Source: Desulfobacterales bacterium (GTDB lineage: Bacteria > Desulfobacterota > Desulfobacteria > Desulfobacterales > Desulfosalsimonadaceae). From it: DNA of 8,152 bases. Every line of letters begins with the position of its first letter. The first letter of the stretch is position 1. This document shows positions 6,369-8,152 of this stretch, piece after piece. The position numbers and the translations under genes were made by a program. The notes beneath the pieces are model-generated. The model was not told the DNA's origin. It saw nothing but the letters and a program-made list of their open reading frames with translations, and searched no databases. Location of the stretch: assembly GCA_018334855.1 (NCBI GenBank), contig JAGXLE010000053.1, positions 1 through 8,152 on the forward strand. The letters run 5' to 3'.

Positions 6369-6408
6369 CCAAGGCGCTCAGAGATTTCTTTTCCGCAAAA
6401 ATACCGCC
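6279..6408 (+). promoter_or_regulatory. Competing pairing with the hairpin left arm (attenuator-like)
   Basis: GGCGGT plus GCGGAAAAG (6279-6293), part of the long hairpin's left arm, is also perfectly complementary to CTTTTCCGC (6388-6396) and ACCGCC (6403-6408), with six bases AAAAAT bulged between. The two pairings exclude each other. When the long hairpin forms, 6391-6396 (TTCCGC) is free to pair with GCGGAA (6412-6417), ahead of a five-T run at 6426-6430. This resembles an attenuator, but the long hairpin is far stronger, so switching is speculative. Confidence 0.3.
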
Positions 6409-6430
6409 GCGGCGGAATAAAAAGCTTTTT
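6404..6430. repeat. Two adjacent perfect 12-bp palindromes
   Basis: CCGCCGCGGCGG (6404-6415) and AAAAAGCTTTTT (6419-6430) are each perfectly self-complementary and lie three bases apart. One is pure G+C and the next nearly pure A+T. They may be protein-binding sites, or part of a terminator-like structure following the long hairpin. No known operator matches. Confidence 0.45.
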
Positions 6431-6541
6431 ACGAAGCCATCTTCTTTTATTTGATAAAAAACGGACGGAACAAGTGAATAACGAAGCGACAAGTGACCGG
6501 AAGTCCTGTCACGCGTCACCATCTTTTAAGGAGACTGCAAA

Positions 6542-7354
6542 ATGACCCGCATCAACAGCCCCATGGAAATATTTAAGCTGTTAAACGGTTCCAATTGCCG
6601 TGCCTGCAACGAAAAAACCTGCATGGCCTTTGCCGTTGCGGTATTTAAGGAACGAAGAAGCCTTGATGAGTGCCCCTACATAGACGAAGAGACACTGGCC
6701 GAATACGGCGGGAAAACCGAAAAGCCCAATACCATTGATGAGTACATGGCAGAAGCAGTGGAAAACCTGAAACTGAGGATTCCGGGAATAGATCTATCCG
6801 AGGCCGCGGGACGCACAGGCGCTGATTTCGACGGCCGGAAACTTACGGTGCGGGTCATGGGAAAGGCGTTTTGCATTGACGCCGAAGGAAATCTTTCTGC
6901 AGATATTCATATAAACGCATGGGTGGCGGTACCTGTTTTAAACTACGTGCTCTACAGCAGCGGAGCGCCAGCATCGGGTAATTGGATTACTTTCAGGGAA
7001 CTTAAGGGAGGCCCTGAGCGGCTCAATCATTTTCAGCAGAACTGTGAAAAGCCTTTTAAACGTATTGCAGATTCCTACCCCGGCTTATTTCGCGACATGC
7101 TCGAAGTATTCAGCGGCAGGCACGCTGATACCCATATAAATTCAGATATTTCTATAATTCTTTACCCCCTGCCTTTACTGCCAGTACTGTTCTGCTACTG
7201 GGAGCCGGAGGAGGGCATGGGCTCGAGCCTGCATATTTTCTTTGACAAAAGCGCGGACAAAAATCTGGACTCTGAATCCATATACATCATGCTTGAAGGA
7301 ATGGCGAAAATGTTTGATAAGATAGCCGAAAGAAACAGGTCAAAACAGTCCTGA
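6542..7354 (+). CDS. DUF3786 protein with N-terminal Fe-S cluster domain
   Basis: This 270-residue soluble protein begins with a four-cysteine motif, Cys19-x2-Cys22-x4-Cys27-x16-Cys44, in the pattern of the small 4Fe-4S domain also found in corrinoid Fe-S proteins of the acetyl-CoA pathway. Residues about 65-265 match DUF3786, including VPVLNYVLYSSGAPASGNWI (130-149), FRELKGGPE (151-159) and DISIILYPLPLLPVLFCYWE (202-221). Such proteins occur in anaerobes; their function is not established, and a role with cobalamin or other redox cofactors is only suggested by the Fe-S domain. AAGGAG (6528-6533), eight bases before the ATG, fixes the start. Its promoter is unclear: TTGATA (6451-6456) and TGAATA (6475-6480) are a weak pair. 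The last 15 bases overlap the convergent gene on the opposite strand. Confidence 0.88.
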   Translation: MTRINSPMEIFKLLNGSNCRACNEKTCMAFAVAVFKERRSLDECPYIDEETLAEYGGKTEKPNTIDEYMAEAVENLKLRIPGIDLSEAAGRTGADFDGRKLTVRVMGKAFCIDAEGNLSADIHINAWVAVPVLNYVLYSSGAPASGNWITFRELKGGPERLNHFQQNCEKPFKRIADSYPGLFRDMLEVFSGRHADTHINSDISIILYPLPLLPVLFCYWEPEEGMGSSLHIFFDKSADKNLDSESIYIMLEGMAKMFDKIAERNRSKQS

Positions 7355-8152
7355 CTTCACACCGCCGGCAGCATCTCTGTCTGCTGTGCCCCGCGTATAC
7401 TTCAGATACGGAAGCACTTTTCGGTTCTTATCCCCGCCTGTTCCGTCATAGGTGATTGACACCACCGGCACTCCGGTATGATCCTCGATGGTCTTGGCCA
7501 TGGCTTCGGTAATAAGCGACGGACAGCAGAAGGCCGGGCTGGTCTGGATAAAAAGCGAAACCTCCGGATGATGCTTGCATATGTAATAGATCTTTAAGAT
7601 ATTATCCATGGATTCGCCGGTATTTTCAGGTATCATGCCGAATTGCGAGAGGATGTGGGAGGGGGCGACGTCATATACGGGCTCGGGTTCCTGCAGAATT
7701 TTGCTGAAATGGCGATAAAACACTTTTTCCCTGCGAACCATGGTTGCAAGCAGGCCCCGGTTGACAAGGAGACTGAAAAATTTGCCTTCGGTGAGCCATT
7801 TTTTAAAATATGCAGGGGCGATCATTTTTGCGTAGTCCGTATAGGGCGTGGTAATGGCTTCGCCGCCGCATGACTCTATAAACGCAATCAGGTCCTGGTT
7901 AAAAACCGGATTATCCCTTGCATAGAGGTCTCCGAATATAGCCGCCTTGGGACGGCTGTCCGGCACAGTTTCAATGCGTTCAAACAGCCCGACGGTTTTT
8001 ACAACAGCCTCCTCTTTATCCCGCAGCCCGGAAAACGCCTCTTCCAGTATCAGGATTGCCGCCTCAAGCACCCTGTCTGTTTCCCCTGAATTTTTTTCAT
8101 AGGGCCTGACCCGGCATCCCATGCGCCGGAGCAATCCACCGAACATGAAGGC
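7340..8152 (-). CDS. 2-hydroxyacyl-CoA dehydratase/activase-like protein, C-terminal part (5' end outside window)
   Basis: The frame is open to the right edge, so only the C-terminal 270 residues are seen. Counting from the in-frame Met at 8146, recognisable blocks are VRPYEKNSGETDRVLEAA (13-30), PKAAIFGDLYARDNP (66-80), FIQTSPAFCCPS (199-210, with Cys207-Cys208) and a final VPVVSITYDGTGGDKNRKVL (227-246). These resemble the COG3581/COG3580 proteins related to 2-hydroxyglutaryl-CoA dehydratase subunits and their activases, in which cysteines hold a 4Fe-4S cluster and ATP drives electron transfer. The exact substrate, and whether this is an enzyme or an accessory protein, cannot be read. The Met at 8146 is probably internal: the family extends further N-terminally and no ribosome site can be seen in the six remaining bases. 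The stop overlaps the DUF3786 gene by 15 bp. The C-terminal tail after about residue 251 is low-complexity and basic. Confidence 0.68.
   Translation of the reverse strand, partial: AFMFGGLLRRMGCRVRPYEKNSGETDRVLEAAILILEEAFSGLRDKEEAVVKTVGLFERIETVPDSRPKAAIFGDLYARDNPVFNQDLIAFIESCGGEAITTPYTDYAKMIAPAYFKKWLTEGKFFSLLVNRGLLATMVRREKVFYRHFSKILQEPEPVYDVAPSHILSQFGMIPENTGESMDNILKIYYICKHHPEVSLFIQTSPAFCCPSLITEAMAKTIEDHTGVPVVSITYDGTGGDKNRKVLPYLKYTRGTADRDAAGGVKSGLF

Larger units (their letters stand above)
6110..6541. other. 432-bp divergent non-coding region
   Basis: This is the only gene-free stretch longer than 300 bases. It holds the candidate hydrolase promoter (about 6147-6212), a T-run (6238-6244), the long hairpin (6274-6368), the two palindromes (6404-6430), a direct repeat ACAAGTGA (6470-6477 and 6489-6496) and the DUF3786 ribosome site. 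GTGAC (6494-6498) can pair with GTCAC downstream (6508-6512). Short open frames in both directions give arginine- and serine-rich peptides without ribosome sites or recognisable domains, so I do not call them genes. Confidence 0.6.

Noticed and set aside
6364..6375. GTCAGCCAAGGC resembles the end of the conserved core of signal recognition particle RNA.
   Set aside because: The diagnostic GGAAG tetraloop region and the matching stem are absent, and these bases pair instead as part of the long hairpin's right arm.
6208..6545. Open frames on both strands across the hairpin region (6208-6522 minus, 6312-6545 plus).
   Set aside because: The predicted peptides are rich in Arg, Ser and Lys, have no family resemblance and no ribosome site; the plus frame also runs into the well-supported DUF3786 start. 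The DNA is better explained by inverted repeats.

Overview
This window looks like chromosomal DNA of a strictly anaerobic bacterium, most likely a Desulfobacterota (sulfate-reducer-type) genome. The inference rests on the protein families present: a DUF362 protein, a MASE3-type sensor kinase, a DUF3786 protein with an N-terminal Fe-S cluster motif, and the C-terminal part of a 2-hydroxyacyl-CoA dehydratase/activase-like protein. I see no insertion sequence, phage gene, tRNA, rRNA or CRISPR array. Species cannot be read from the sequence.

Layout, left to right. Positions 1-75 may hold the tail of an upstream gene. A sigma70-like promoter (72-101) then leads to a DUF362 protein (165-1490, +). 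Convergent to it is a membrane-anchored histidine kinase (1594-3162, -), which has no response regulator in the window. A 72-bp divergent gap with overlapping -10 elements separates the kinase from a small acidic protein ending in poly-Gln/poly-Gly (3235-3609, +). That gene converges, across 27 bp holding an AT-rich hairpin, on a membrane protein with two tandem CDP-alcohol phosphatidyltransferase domains (3637-5118, -). Upstream of that, on the same strand, is a metallo-beta-lactamase-fold hydrolase (5240-6109, -); an AT-rich 24-bp palindrome lies between the two.

A 432-bp non-coding stretch (6110-6541) separates the hydrolase from the divergent DUF3786 gene (6542-7354, +). It contains the most unusual structure in the window: an imperfect hairpin of about 28 base pairs (6274-6368), with a second downstream segment able to pair with the same left arm. 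The DUF3786 gene overlaps tail-to-tail by 15 bp with the dehydratase/activase-like gene (7340-8152, -), which runs off the right edge.

How the genes may work together: no single pathway links them. The phosphatidyltransferase and hydrolase may form one transcription unit. The DUF362, DUF3786 and dehydratase-like proteins all point to oxygen-sensitive metal-cluster biochemistry. The best leads are the structured RNA-like element at 6274-6430, the double-domain phospholipid synthase, and the overlapping divergent promoters at 3164-3192.
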